DNA from: Prevotella melaninogenica | Lineage (GTDB): Bacteria > Bacteroidota > Bacteroidia > Bacteroidales > Bacteroidaceae | Length of the DNA stretch: 64,000 nt | Reading direction: 5' to 3' | NCBI RefSeq assembly: GCF_018127965.1 | Contig: NZ_CP072349.1 | Location: 562,001-626,000 of the forward strand | Part shown: one piece after another, positions 35,500-45,532 of the stretch | Numbering within the stretch: the first letter of the stretch is position 1 | How the letters are laid out: the number at the start of each line of letters is the position of its first letter | Notes under the pieces: generated by a model | What the model was told of the DNA's origin: nothing | The model's database searches: none | The model's input: the letters and a program-made list of their open reading frames with translations, nothing else | Program-made: the position numbers and the translations under genes

Positions 35500-38400
35500 T
35501 TACCTTGTCAGACTAAGTCTTAGGCTCACACCAAAGTCGTGGGTGGTTGTAGGGTAACTGCCTGATGATAGGAGTGGAGTATTAATCTGTAAGTCGTAGT
35601 AGAGACTGGCAGTAACCAAGCGGCTCAAGGTGTAATCGCTCAAGAAAGAGAATTTGAAAGCAGTGTTACCACTTGAAGCTGCTGAGGTGAGCGAAGCAAT
35701 GTCACGTGTGAGCGATGCTTGCTGACGATAGCTCATGTCAAGACGTAGGTTGAGGTCACGGTTCAGTCCACTGCTCTGACGAGACGAACTGTTGTCTTGC
35801 TGTGAGGAGTCTGATGTCTTTTTCTTCTTACCCCTTGCCACACGTCGTGTACCATTGTTGAAAAGATTGAAGTCGTTGATTCTATAACCAATACCGATAA
35901 CCCAGTCTTTTGATGAGGCTTCATTCAACTGTACACTCGTCATCGAGAGTGATAACACACGTGTTTGGCGATATTCCAAGCGTGCAGTGAGGTTGTTCTG
36001 AAGGGTTACGTCAACACCTAACAGAGGTGAGAATGCCTCGTTGATACTTACCTGTGAGATGTTATACATTGAACTTGGGATCGGGTTACCCGTAGTTGCA
36101 TCGGTAATGAAACCAAGTCCGTTCATGTATTCCTGCCATGTGCTATAGCTCTGATAAGAACCGATAGCAAAGATACTGCGGTAAGCATGATTGATGTTGA
36201 CACTCTTGAAGAACTGTTCAAAGAATGGCAAGCGCGAAAGACCGCTGTAACGGATAGACCAGTTGGGCAATAAACTGCGCAGAGAAGGGAAGATGTTTAG
36301 TCCGTTTCCACTCATGCTGGTGTAGGCATTTAGGAAAGCTGGAACCATGACATCTGCACTATATTTATTAACAGAACCTACTGCAGGAGTGAAGTGTCCA
36401 CCACCAAACGAAGCAGGGTAGGTTGCATTGTTATATTGTGCCTCAACGCGGTCGCGATAACTGTCGAGTGACTGTACGAAACGATTAAATGTTGAACTAT
36501 GATAGCCGTTGTTGGCATTGCCCTGACTCTCGAAAGCAGTACCTAATGAAAGGGTTGTCATCGTGAGTGAACCGCTCTGTGTAGTAGGCGTACCCGTGTA
36601 CATATACTGGATACTCCGTGTGGTAGTCTGCATATGACTGGCTGTAAGATCGACCTTGAAGTCCTTGAATGGTTCAAGTGTCATACGAATCTGCAAGTCT
36701 TCTGTGCGGTTCGTTACAGCAGGTGTAGCCACACTGTCGTTCATAAGCAACCAGTTGTTATCACGTGCCTTACTGATATAATCATCATCAATAAGACCGA
36801 AAGCGAAGTCAAGACCTGGTGATAAGGCACCTGTTCCACGCGTCTGTCCAAAGGCATCACCTACCGTTGGCATAAAGCCAGGCAGTGCCATTGCATATTG
36901 GTCACGATAAGAAATACTTGCTGAACGTACCATCATCAGTGCACGTGCCACACATTGTACGGTCTTATACCATCCCTTATTGTCGAGTGGCTCCTTAGGC
37001 GTTACGGTAAGTTTCATGCGGATAGCAGAGTCAGTACGATTAAAGACTTTCAACTGCGTATCACCTACCTTACGATACTTAATATTGATAGCCTTTCCTC
37101 TTTCGTCTTTAGCCGAGACGATAAGGCGTTTTGTATTCTTACCATGTGAAACAAGGATAGCAGAATCGGCATTGATAACGATTTCCTTTTCAAAGCTCTT
37201 CTGGTTCTTTGGCAGTGCTTTCTTCTTGTCGTCGTCTTTATCTTTCTCCTTTCTTTCTTTTTCTTTCTTTTCTCTCTCAGCCTTCTTCTGTTCTGCTGTC
37301 AGCTTAGGACGAGTTGGGCGAGTACGGTTGAAGCGTTCGTTAGTCTTCTTTAAGAAAGGAATATGATTATAGAGTCGTTCAAAGTTGAAGCTACTATTGA
37401 TGTTCAAAGCACGGTTACTTGTGATGGTATTACCGAGCGAAGTACCATTATCAAGACTTGTTCCACGCACCCAAGTGTAAGATGCAGTATAATTTGCATC
37501 AGCATTTACCCAATCAAAGATAGGTAGCAGATTGAGCGGAAGCTGATAAGAAAGTGTGAAATTCTGTTGGTAATCGAGTGGAGTACCGAAGTGCTTAATA
37601 CTTGTCCATACCGAGTCTTTCCATGCCTGATAACGGTCGGCATAGAGGTCTTTATTGATAGGAGTGTAAGGTTCTTCAATCTCAGCATGTGTCGCACTTT
37701 GGAAGTTCATGTGGAGATTGCGTGTCAAGTCCCAACGTAGAGCGAAGTCACGATTCCAAAGGAACTGCTCGCTGAAGGTAAGAGGCAACAGACTGTTCTC
37801 AGTTGATTCCATATCACGCTCCTGCAACTCGTAGTAGTTGCGCACCATTTCAGTGTTGAAGGTTATGTTCTGTGGTAGCCAGTTCAGTCCGAAGCGTTTG
37901 AGGATTTCAAACCATTTCGACCTACTCTTGATAAGACGCTTGAAAGGTTCCCAAGACTTATATACTGGTGTCCAGTTATAGTTTAATGCTCCACGCCAGT
38001 TGTCTTCATTCTCATAGACCGTTGTCTCACCCGATGTGTGAGAATGAGAGTGGCTATAAGAGAATGAGAAGTTGGCAGGGTCGTATGGCATAGGATGGTT
38101 CTTCGTCTGAATACCAACACGTACATTAGACAAAGAGAAGTTCGTTGTCAGTCGTTTTGTAACGGCAATAGACTCGATGGAGTCACGCTCTTGACGGTTA
38201 GCAGTACCATCAAGGGCATCCTTCAATTCCATATCCGTGTCGAGTGGATTATACTTAGGACGACTCTCGCTCTTGGTTACGCTGTAATATAATGGTGCTG
38301 ATACCTTTGCTTTGTCTGGGAAGAACTTTCCTAACTCAAGACTTGTGGTGACAGAAACATCCGTCTTAGACTCCTGCTGTCGTTCGTTAACACCCTGTTC

Positions 38401-41400
38401 CAAACCACCGAAGCCGTCAGTGCTGTGACTGGCATTGACATCCACAGTACCGAAGTCAGACAACTGTAGGTTGAGCTGACCTCTTGCTGCCCATCCACCT
38501 TCGTTGTTAAACTCTCGTAGACGTAGCTCATTCACCCACACCTCTCCACTCTTCTGACTGCTGGAAAGGTTGCGAACACCAATAATCATCGTCTTCACTT
38601 CACCAAGAGTTGGGTTACCCATCACCGTTACTTTGTTAGCAGGATGATTGGTGTCGTATACAGAGAAAGCACGGTTATAGCTTGCTGTTCCTGAACCACG
38701 TGCCTGATTACGTTGCTTCTTCACGGAGGTGAGGAGCTTCAATGGTATGTCGAGCATGTTCTCCTCTGGCCATACAATACGTCTATCCTGACCAGTGTAC
38801 ATGTCATAATGACCTGGAGCTGACAGCTTCAAAGGAATCTCATACTCGTAGTAGTTGTTCTTGTAATCAGAACCCAAACGGATGAACACAGCCAACTGGT
38901 TATCCGTAAGGTTAGTTGTATTCTGTTCAAAGGCGTTTGCATGTACGAACATCTGCAGACGCTTGTACTGGCGAAGGTCGAGGGTTGTATTCTTATAGAC
39001 AGCCTTTGACTCGCCAGTTCCAAGATTGTTGACAACCATAGAGAGCGCCTGTTCGTTCTCCTCAACCAATTGTGGCTGGTTAGGATCTTGTCCACGCCGA
39101 ATACCAGGAGGTAATACATAGTTAACAGGAACCTTGTCGTTATTCTCTTCAAGGCTCACGGCACTCACTGACATCGTACCTGTATTGCTGGCAGAGTTGG
39201 TAAGGTTTTGTTGATACTGACGCCACTTACCACTTACAAGGTCGAAGGTACCAAAGCGGAGTACGATAGGCTTTGCAAAACCAGTGAGGAACATACGCAT
39301 AAAGCGGATGCTGGTAAAGTCGCTGATATTACCCACACGCTTCTGGAACTCCTCTAAAGGAATACGGAACTGATACCATGTGACAGGTTCAGAACCACCC
39401 TTACGCAGTGAGGCTGAAGCTACACGCTTATCAACAATGAAGTTCTGACCTACGACAAGGTCTTGTGGACGGATACTAATATGATACTGATAGTATTTCT
39501 CATATTCGTTCAGCGTATAGTCCTGATTGATGTCCTCTACATCAGGCGTTGTTTTATACGAGGTATCGTAACGCTCGTTGTTGTTGTCATTGTCTGGTGA
39601 GTTACCCTGTGGGTTGTTGATGCGCTTATATCGTTCAAGGATAGAAGCCTTCTTTGCATCCCAGTCAGAGCCACGGAAATAGTGGTAGTCGTCATTGGCA
39701 GGGTCTGCCCATATCGAGTCGAAGACAGCCTGATTGGTGTTAGCACGAGCAGCTGTAAGGAAGTTCTGATAAGAAGCAAATTGTTGTTCTTCTTCATCAG
39801 TCAATCCATTAAAGCCGACATCTTGTTTCGCACGACTACCCTTTGAGGTTGTAAAGGCGTAAGTAATCGTACTTTGTGTTGGTATTTTACCCCATTGTGT
39901 GGTTGTCCATGAGTGGCTGCCATCTACAGGCATACCACTCTCATAGAACTTCTTACCATCTTTCAGTACGTCCTCAGATACCTCTCCAAGGTTGATATAG
40001 AAGTCACCACCATACTGGTTCGCATTTGGTAGTCGGTTGGAGTAGATGAATGGGTCGAGCATCCAGAACTCTATATATTCGATGTTAGCTGTCTGGAAGT
40101 CATTTGTATCCAACTTACGCATCATACCTCCCCATGTTCCAGTAGGATTCGTGAGGTGTCCGTTAACGTCAATATTCGGATTGAAGTTATAAGGTCCACG
40201 CTCAGAAGGGTAGTAGGCGAGGTTCAGAATATTTAATGTAGAGGTAGAACCACTGTAATTTCGGTCCCGAATTGGGAACAATTCGGTAACTGGAATCTCA
40301 CGTACATAATGGTTAGAGAGTTGCTCGAGGTCACTCTTAATGTGTCCAGGAGTCAAAGAACTACTACGACGAGTGAAGAGTGGATCGATAGTGTACCATG
40401 CCAACAGACTTCGGTTGAAGCCACTGCGAAGGGTTGTCTTGTCTGAATATTCAGGGAAGTCTGATGGTACACTTGAGATAATCCAAGAGGTTGGCTGACT
40501 TACATCGATAGTTGTCTTCGATCCCTCAAAGTCATCGAGATAAGAAGCATTGTCCTGTGTTCCCTTGCTCTGACCAGCCAATAACTGTGCAAACTCAGCA
40601 GAGAAGGTGATGTAAGAAGGCTGGGTTACGTGCAGGAATGGAATCTTGTTGAGCATATTTGTAAGCCACTGACTCTCTTTCTTCCAGTTGATGTTCAATC
40701 CCCAAATGGTGTTGTTGAGCGGTTCAGAACCCATATTGACCTTCGTTGTCAATGGTTGTTCAGAGAGGTGCATGAAGGTACCACCAATCTGGAAGTCCTT
40801 CGAGAAGTCGTACTCCCAGTTTACACCAATCATCGTCTTACGCTCCTGTTGATAAGCACTCTGGCTTTCCAGTGATACATTGACAGCCGTACCTGCATCG
40901 ATAATACTCTGATTAAGGATAGTCACCTCACCAGCACTGTAATCAACGCTATAGTCAGAACCCTCATTCAAGGTCACACCACTCGCAGTTACTATTACCG
41001 AACCCTGTGGAACATTATAGGCTCCAAGGGAGATAACGTTGGCAGCTGAACCACGATACTGTCCAACAAGGACGAACTTATCTTTCTCGGCAATCTGCTT
41101 AGCGATAGTCTTTGTAGAATCGTAAAGTTGTTCGAAAACGTACTTATTCGCAATAGCTGTAGTAACACCCTTATCCGTCAATGCCTTGCGAAGTCCGTTA
41201 CCGAAAGGTTCAGCCATAGGGAAGAACACACGTCCGTTGCTGATAGTATAGCCCTCAACATAATCAAAATAACCATTGGAATGTGGATTGTTATTATTAT
41301 CCAATCGGTCAGCATTGAGAAGTTTGATGAGCGTTTGGTTCTTTACTTGTGGTTCTGGGATGTATGAAATGTAAACACCTGTCGTATCACTCTGATACTT

Positions 41401-43062
41401 CACATCGAGGCGGAATTTATCGCGCTCAATGTTAGCAGCTAAATAATAGACGTTTTTCATCATCAAGTCCCAGTTTCCTTGCTTAGGATTATTGCTGGTG
41501 TTCTTCAATGACTTGACGAAGAGAGCCTCATTGATATTGGTATGGTCGCTGGCAAACTCACCCACCTGATAGGTTACACCACCATAGGTATATTCGTAGG
41601 CAATCGCCAAAACTTGATCAGTCTGTAGTCCGCTTTTCAGTGAGATATAACCCAAGGCATTGTTGACTGTGTATTCAGAACTATTGAGCAGTCGGGCATT
41701 TGCTAACTTTTCATAGTCGTTACCACCCACAAGACCTGCACCATCAAGAATACTCGTCACTTGGTCTATGTTACGAGCAGCAGGGTAGGTCTGTGTAATA
41801 GTGGTGTATTCTGTATTGGCATTGTTCGTTGGTACGGGTCCGTTACCAGTTCCCCACAAATCAGTACGGCTAATCTTCTTATTCTCACCGAGGTCGGTAA
41901 GTGCAACGATGTTACGGGTATTACTGGTTGTTCCAGTCTTATTCGTCACCCACACCTCTACACGATTGATGGTAACACCCGTCTTGAGGTTAGGCAATGA
42001 CTTCATTGCCGCGTCGTAGTTGTCGCGGAAATACTGTGAGAGGAAGAAGTGGTGATTCTCTTCATAGTCGGCAGCATCAATCTCAAACGGTGTGAGCTGT
42101 TTGCCACCACGTGAACTAACGCTCTTGTTAGAACTCTTCTTTTGTGATAATACGGTCTGTAACTTCAGTTTACCAAACTGCATATCGGTACGAATACCGA
42201 AGAGGGCAGATGCTCCCTGTACGAGAGAGTTGTTCGAAGGGAAGGTAACATTACCACCCTCAACGAGTTTGATAATCTCGTCTTCCTTTCCTTCATATCT
42301 TAGTTTGAAGTTCTGTGTATCAAAGTCGAAGGTTGCATCAGTGTTGTAGTTAAGGTTCATGTTCACCTTATCACCCACCTTACCATTCACGTTGACATTG
42401 ATTTTCTCATCAAAGTCCATTGCCGTTGTCTTACGATTACGGATAGGAAGTGATGGGTTATCAATGTTCTTGATGTTTGCACCGAACTTCAATTCAGCCG
42501 ACCCCTGTGTCTTAATACGTACACCACCAGGACCGAATATCTTTTCAGCAGGACCCAATGAGAAGTGCATATCAGTAAAGTCGAACTTATCCTTACCCTT
42601 TTCCCTTAGTATCTCTTGGTTCTTAGAACGGTAGTAATCTGTAAAGCTACGCTTCTCCGTCCACTTCCGATACTCCTTTGGCGTCATCATGATTGGAGCC
42701 ATCACGTAAGTCTTGCCAATCTTATAACCAATGATATAGCGATCGAGAGAGTCGTTATACTCCACAGTCTGTCGCATATTCTCTGGTCGGATAAGGTCGG
42801 TAGAGTTCTCTCTGAGGTCGTCGTAGGTAACAGGTGTTGTGCGCTGTACCTTCCAACGTGGGTGTAGCAATGAGTCGGGAATAGTTTCCTCGTCAATCTC
42901 CACTTCAATAGGCTTCGCTTTCTTAACCGTATCTGGTGGTGCTACCCTATAGACGAGTTTAGTAATCGGTGCAAAACCAAGTGCCGAGCGTCCCCAACTC
43001 AACAGTCCGATACTGCCGAGAAGTATGATAATAAGGATGGATATGTAATACTTTCTTTTCAA
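35500..43062 (-). CDS. sprA: SprA (Sov), outer-membrane translocon of the type IX secretion system
   Basis: 2520 residues, the usual size. The N-terminal single hydrophobic segment (YISILIIILLGSIGLLSWG) is an export signal; the remainder alternates beta-strand segments ending in an aromatic/basic strand typical of a very large outer-membrane barrel. SprA forms the 36-strand pore through which proteins with T9SS C-terminal signals reach the surface in Bacteroidetes (gliding adhesins, gingipains in relatives). A lysine- and glutamate-rich stretch (KKAEREKKEKERKEKDKDDD and on, near residue 1930) is a low-complexity loop. A basic KKKKTSDSSQQ loop lies close to the end. It sits downstream of ruvA on the same strand, the typical neighbour. 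It is intact, with a decayed C-terminal scrap behind it. Confidence 0.96.
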   Translation of the reverse strand: MKRKYYISILIIILLGSIGLLSWGRSALGFAPITKLVYRVAPPDTVKKAKPIEVEIDEETIPDSLLHPRWKVQRTTPVTYDDLRENSTDLIRPENMRQTVEYNDSLDRYIIGYKIGKTYVMAPIMMTPKEYRKWTEKRSFTDYYRSKNQEILREKGKDKFDFTDMHFSLGPAEKIFGPGGVRIKTQGSAELKFGANIKNIDNPSLPIRNRKTTAMDFDEKINVNVNGKVGDKVNMNLNYNTDATFDFDTQNFKLRYEGKEDEIIKLVEGGNVTFPSNNSLVQGASALFGIRTDMQFGKLKLQTVLSQKKSSNKSVSSRGGKQLTPFEIDAADYEENHHFFLSQYFRDNYDAAMKSLPNLKTGVTINRVEVWVTNKTGTTSNTRNIVALTDLGENKKISRTDLWGTGNGPVPTNNANTEYTTITQTYPAARNIDQVTSILDGAGLVGGNDYEKLANARLLNSSEYTVNNALGYISLKSGLQTDQVLAIAYEYTYGGVTYQVGEFASDHTNINEALFVKSLKNTSNNPKQGNWDLMMKNVYYLAANIERDKFRLDVKYQSDTTGVYISYIPEPQVKNQTLIKLLNADRLDNNNNPHSNGYFDYVEGYTISNGRVFFPMAEPFGNGLRKALTDKGVTTAIANKYVFEQLYDSTKTIAKQIAEKDKFVLVGQYRGSAANVISLGAYNVPQGSVIVTASGVTLNEGSDYSVDYSAGEVTILNQSIIDAGTAVNVSLESQSAYQQERKTMIGVNWEYDFSKDFQIGGTFMHLSEQPLTTKVNMGSEPLNNTIWGLNINWKKESQWLTNMLNKIPFLHVTQPSYITFSAEFAQLLAGQSKGTQDNASYLDDFEGSKTTIDVSQPTSWIISSVPSDFPEYSDKTTLRSGFNRSLLAWYTIDPLFTRRSSSLTPGHIKSDLEQLSNHYVREIPVTELFPIRDRNYSGSTSTLNILNLAYYPSERGPYNFNPNIDVNGHLTNPTGTWGGMMRKLDTNDFQTANIEYIEFWMLDPFIYSNRLPNANQYGGDFYINLGEVSEDVLKDGKKFYESGMPVDGSHSWTTTQWGKIPTQSTITYAFTTSKGSRAKQDVGFNGLTDEEEQQFASYQNFLTAARANTNQAVFDSIWADPANDDYHYFRGSDWDAKKASILERYKRINNPQGNSPDNDNNNERYDTSYKTTPDVEDINQDYTLNEYEKYYQYHISIRPQDLVVGQNFIVDKRVASASLRKGGSEPVTWYQFRIPLEEFQKRVGNISDFTSIRFMRMFLTGFAKPIVLRFGTFDLVSGKWRQYQQNLTNSASNTGTMSVSAVSLEENNDKVPVNYVLPPGIRRGQDPNQPQLVEENEQALSMVVNNLGTGESKAVYKNTTLDLRQYKRLQMFVHANAFEQNTTNLTDNQLAVFIRLGSDYKNNYYEYEIPLKLSAPGHYDMYTGQDRRIVWPEENMLDIPLKLLTSVKKQRNQARGSGTASYNRAFSVYDTNHPANKVTVMGNPTLGEVKTMIIGVRNLSSSQKSGEVWVNELRLREFNNEGGWAARGQLNLQLSDFGTVDVNASHSTDGFGGLEQGVNERQQESKTDVSVTTSLELGKFFPDKAKVSAPLYYSVTKSESRPKYNPLDTDMELKDALDGTANRQERDSIESIAVTKRLTTNFSLSNVRVGIQTKNHPMPYDPANFSFSYSHSHSHTSGETTVYENEDNWRGALNYNWTPVYKSWEPFKRLIKSRSKWFEILKRFGLNWLPQNITFNTEMVRNYYELQERDMESTENSLLPLTFSEQFLWNRDFALRWDLTRNLHMNFQSATHAEIEEPYTPINKDLYADRYQAWKDSVWTSIKHFGTPLDYQQNFTLSYQLPLNLLPIFDWVNADANYTASYTWVRGTSLDNGTSLGNTITSNRALNINSSFNFERLYNHIPFLKKTNERFNRTRPTRPKLTAEQKKAEREKKEKERKEKDKDDDKKKALPKNQKSFEKEIVINADSAILVSHGKNTKRLIVSAKDERGKAINIKYRKVGDTQLKVFNRTDSAIRMKLTVTPKEPLDNKGWYKTVQCVARALMMVRSASISYRDQYAMALPGFMPTVGDAFGQTRGTGALSPGLDFAFGLIDDDYISKARDNNWLLMNDSVATPAVTNRTEDLQIRMTLEPFKDFKVDLTASHMQTTTRSIQYMYTGTPTTQSGSLTMTTLSLGTAFESQGNANNGYHSSTFNRFVQSLDSYRDRVEAQYNNATYPASFGGGHFTPAVGSVNKYSADVMVPAFLNAYTSMSGNGLNIFPSLRSLLPNWSIRYSGLSRLPFFEQFFKSVNINHAYRSIFAIGSYQSYSTWQEYMNGLGFITDATTGNPIPSSMYNISQVSINEAFSPLLGVDVTLQNNLTARLEYRQTRVLSLSMTSVQLNEASSKDWVIGIGYRINDFNLFNNGTRRVARGKKKKTSDSSQQDNSSSRQSSGLNRDLNLRLDMSYRQQASLTRDIASLTSAASSGNTAFKFSFLSDYTLSRLVTASLYYDLQINTPLLSSGSYPTTTHDFGVSLRLSLTR

Positions 43063-43184
43063 GAAGATAAGTGGTTTGACACCTTTTCAATCTCTTTTGG
43101 GATAGGCTTGTATAGGTATCAGTGGATAGTTCTAACCAATGGTAAGCCTTAACATACAGCAAAGTGCAGTTGTAGGCGGTAATC

Positions 43185-43224
43185 ACTCTCCCCTCTCTTT
43201 TGGAGAGGGGTCGGGGGTGAGGTT
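43185..43224. repeat. G-tract repeat A (plus-strand G-rich)
   Basis: CTCCCCTCTC-TTTT-GGAGAGGGG hairpin followed by GGGGGTGAGG, in the gap between ruvA and sprA. Same subfamily and orientation as 44338-44377. Confidence 0.65.
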
Positions 43225-43839
43225 TTACTTAATCATCTTCAACGCCAACTTAACAACCTGTTCCACTGGTAGGTCTGGTTGTTCAGCAAGAATACTGACA
43301 ACAACCTTTGCAGATGGGGCAGGGGAGAAGCCCAACATCGTCAGTGCGCTGACGGCTTCGTCCTTGATAGCAGCGTTGACAGCTGGTGTATTAGGCTGAC
43401 TGCTAACAAATTCGTCAGCAATACCGCTCTGCATAATCTTGTCCTTTAAGTCAACGATGATACGTTGTGCTGTACGGAGTCCGATTCCTTTCACCGTCTT
43501 CAACATCTTCTCGTCACCATTGGCAATGACATTACAAAGTTCTGCAGGTGTCAGCGATGAGAGAATCATACGAGCGGTATTAGCACCGACCCCCGAAACG
43601 GTAATCAATAATCGATAGAGCGAACGTTCCTGCTTATTGGCAAAGCCATAGAGCGTATAGTTATCGTCGCGTCCACCTGTCATAATAGCCTCGTGCACAT
43701 AGAGTCTCACAGCAGTCTTACCCTGTATGGCACTATAAGTATTGAGCGAAATGTTCAGTGCATAGCCCACACCATGTGCCTCGACAACAGCCAAAGCAGG
43801 TGTCAGGTCAGCTAATTCGCCCCTGATGTATTCAATCAT
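43225..43839 (-). CDS. ruvA: Holliday junction branch-migration protein RuvA
   Basis: 204 residues. RuvA tetramers bind four-way junctions and load the RuvB motor during recombination repair. OB-fold N-terminus [20 protein letters not shown]; twin helix-hairpin-helix motifs [17 protein letters not shown] and [22 protein letters not shown]; a flexible linker; and domain III ([19 protein letters not shown]) that contacts RuvB. The acidic pin is conserved. The gene is upstream of sprA (162-bp gap with a G-tract repeat). ruvB and ruvC are not in this window. Confidence 0.96.
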   Translation of the reverse strand: MIEYIRGELADLTPALAVVEAHGVGYALNISLNTYSAIQGKTAVRLYVHEAIMTGGRDDNYTLYGFANKQERSLYRLLITVSGVGANTARMILSSLTPAELCNVIANGDEKMLKTVKGIGLRTAQRIIVDLKDKIMQSGIADEFVSSQPNTPAVNAAIKDEAVSALTMLGFSPAPSAKVVVSILAEQPDLPVEQVVKLALKMIK

Positions 43840-43951
43840 AATCTAATAAAATAATCCTTACTGTGGTAAGGGGTTTTGTATATACAGAATTAATAACGTA
43901 ACAAATAAAAGTTTATTGCGTATAATGAATAAAAAGTAGCCTCACCCCCAA

Positions 43952-44131
43952 GAGGGTGTGTCAAAATGCAAATTAATAACTTGACAACTTTCAATCTATA
44001 AGTAGGATTCTTCTAAAGGCAAAGAAAAGACCATTTCTTTACTCAAAATCGAGTATAGAAATGGTCATTTTTATTGGATTGTTTCAAACTGTAAGATCAT
44101 CAAAATGATATTTGCATTTTGACACACCCTC
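43952..44131. mobile_element. 180-bp MITE with 22-bp perfect terminal inverted repeats
   Basis: The arms 43952-43973 and 44110-44131 are exact inverse copies beginning GAGGGTGTGTCAAAATGC. Inside is a strong hairpin (ACCATTTCTTTACTC against GAGTATAGAAATGGT with a short loop and T tail) that may terminate transcription. No ORF. It sits in the 642-bp gap 43840-44481 within a G-tract repeat; the rest of the gap is AT-rich plus the repeat at 44338. Confidence 0.8.
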
Positions 44132-44337
44132 AGTAAAATGTACTATATGCTTGTTGATTGCTTGCGAGAGTGGTATTGCTCAAGTTGCTTAATATATTGT
44201 GTAATAAACTAAGAATAAGGTGATTTATGCGACTGTAAAAGAAAAGAAAGTGTGAAATACGTAAATAGTGGGAACAAACCTATTAACTCGTAAATTAGCC
44301 CATTTGTAAGCCGATTGCAAGGGTTATTTCAGTGTTA

Positions 44338-44377
44338 ACTCCCCTCTCCTTTCGGAGAGGGGTAGGGGGTGAGGCTT
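44338..44377. repeat. G-tract repeat B (plus-strand G-rich)
   Basis: ACTCCCCTCTCC-TTTC-GGAGAGGGG then TAGGGGGTGAGG, about 55 bp upstream of the ddh promoter. Near-identical to 43185-43224. Confidence 0.65.
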
Positions 44378-44433
44378 CTATATAATTATGTTAAAAATAC
44401 CCCCCAAAGCGATACTTTCTTTAAATAAAACGT

Positions 44434-44441
44434 TACTTTTG
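44434..44441 (+). promoter_or_regulatory. -7 promoter element of ddh
   Basis: TACTTTTG, 40 bp before the start codon, fits TANNTTTG. No clear -33 box. Confidence 0.55.
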
Positions 44442-44481
44442 CAGGACATAACGAGAACTAAACTTTTAAAGGTATATAAAT

Positions 44482-45381
44482 ATGAAAAAGATTAGAGCAG
44501 CCGTCGTTGGCTATGGTAACATTGGTGTTTACAGTGTTCAGGCACTTGAAGCAGCAAAGGATTTTGAGATTGCAGGTATCGTTCGCCGTCAGGGTGACAA
44601 GGATAAACCATTGGAACTGACCCCATACGAGGTTGTTGATGATATAACAAAGTTGAAGGATGTTGATGTGGCTATCCTCGCTACACCAACTCGCAGCTGT
44701 CCAGAATATGCTGAGAAGATTTCTGCGTTGGGTATCAATACTGTAGACTCTTTTGATATTCACGGTTCAATCCTTGACTATCGCACCAAGCAGATGGAGA
44801 ACAACAAGCGCACCAATACCGTTAGTGTTATCTCTGCTGGTTGGGATCCAGGTTCAGACTCTATCGTTCGTGTCTTGTTAGAGAGTCTCGCACCAGAAGG
44901 TCTTTCTTATACCAACTTTGGTCCAGGTCGTTCAATGGGTCACTCTGTAGTGGCTCGTAGCAAGAAGGGCGTTAAGGAAGCTTTGTCAATGACTATTCCT
45001 CTCGGTGAGGGAATCCATCGTCGTATGGTTTATGTTGAGTTGGAAGAGGGTGCCAACCTTGAGGATGTAACAAAGGAACTTAAGGCTGACGACTACTTTG
45101 CACACGACGAGCTACACGTATTTGCAGTACCAAGCGTTGCAGCTTTGAACGATGTTGGTCATGGTGTTCATATGACTCGTAAGGGTGTGAGTGGTAAGAC
45201 CCACAACCAGCACTTCTCTTTCGATATGTCTATCAATAACCCTGCACTGACAGCACAGGTACTCGTTAACGTGGCACGTGCAAGTATGCGCCTTGCTCCG
45301 GGTTGCTATACAATGCCTGAGATTCCAGTCATTGATATGCTTCCAGGTAACCGCGAGGATATTATTGCAACTTTGGTTTAA
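44482..45381 (+). CDS. ddh: meso-Diaminopimelate D-dehydrogenase
   Basis: 299 residues; converts tetrahydrodipicolinate, ammonia and NADPH to meso-diaminopimelate in one step, feeding peptidoglycan and lysine synthesis. Rossmann start RAAVVGYGNIGVYSVQAL, with VRRQGDK following strand 2 as the NADP phosphate site; signature regions VISAGWDPGSDSIVRVL and GPGRSMGHSVVARSKKGVKEALSMT. Length and motifs are standard for the Bacteroidetes enzyme. It stands alone with its own terminator. Confidence 0.95.
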   Translation: MKKIRAAVVGYGNIGVYSVQALEAAKDFEIAGIVRRQGDKDKPLELTPYEVVDDITKLKDVDVAILATPTRSCPEYAEKISALGINTVDSFDIHGSILDYRTKQMENNKRTNTVSVISAGWDPGSDSIVRVLLESLAPEGLSYTNFGPGRSMGHSVVARSKKGVKEALSMTIPLGEGIHRRMVYVELEEGANLEDVTKELKADDYFAHDELHVFAVPSVAALNDVGHGVHMTRKGVSGKTHNQHFSFDMSINNPALTAQVLVNVARASMRLAPGCYTMPEIPVIDMLPGNREDIIATLV

Positions 45382-45382
45382 G

Positions 45383-45435
45383 GCTATTAGTCTTATTAGC
45401 CTTATTAGTCCAATTAGGCTAATAAGCCCAATAAC
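45383..45435. repeat. TTATTAGCC short-repeat cluster, copy 1
   Basis: Imperfect reiterations of GCTTATTAGTC/CAATTAGGC directly after ddh. The same motif family recurs at 47264-47328 after dacB. Confidence 0.6.
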
Positions 45436-45447
45436 CATCCCCCCTAA

Positions 45448-45480
45448 TAATGGCAACCACTTGTTGGTTGCCATTATCTT
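45448..45480 (+). terminator. Terminator of ddh
   Basis: 12-bp perfect stem TAATGGCAACCA/TGGTTGCCATTA, 5-nt loop, then TCTTTT. Confidence 0.8.
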
Positions 45481-45492
45481 TTATGTAATATA

Positions 45493-45524
45493 TTGACGTA
45501 CAAAGGCTTTTTTTTGTACTTTTG
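45493..45524 (+). promoter_or_regulatory. Promoter of the PH-domain/dacB unit
   Basis: TTGA (45493-45496), 20 bp, TACTTTTG (45517-45524), only 8 bp before the ATG at 45533, implying a very short or leaderless message. Confidence 0.6.
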
Positions 45525-45532
45525 CAGTTAAT

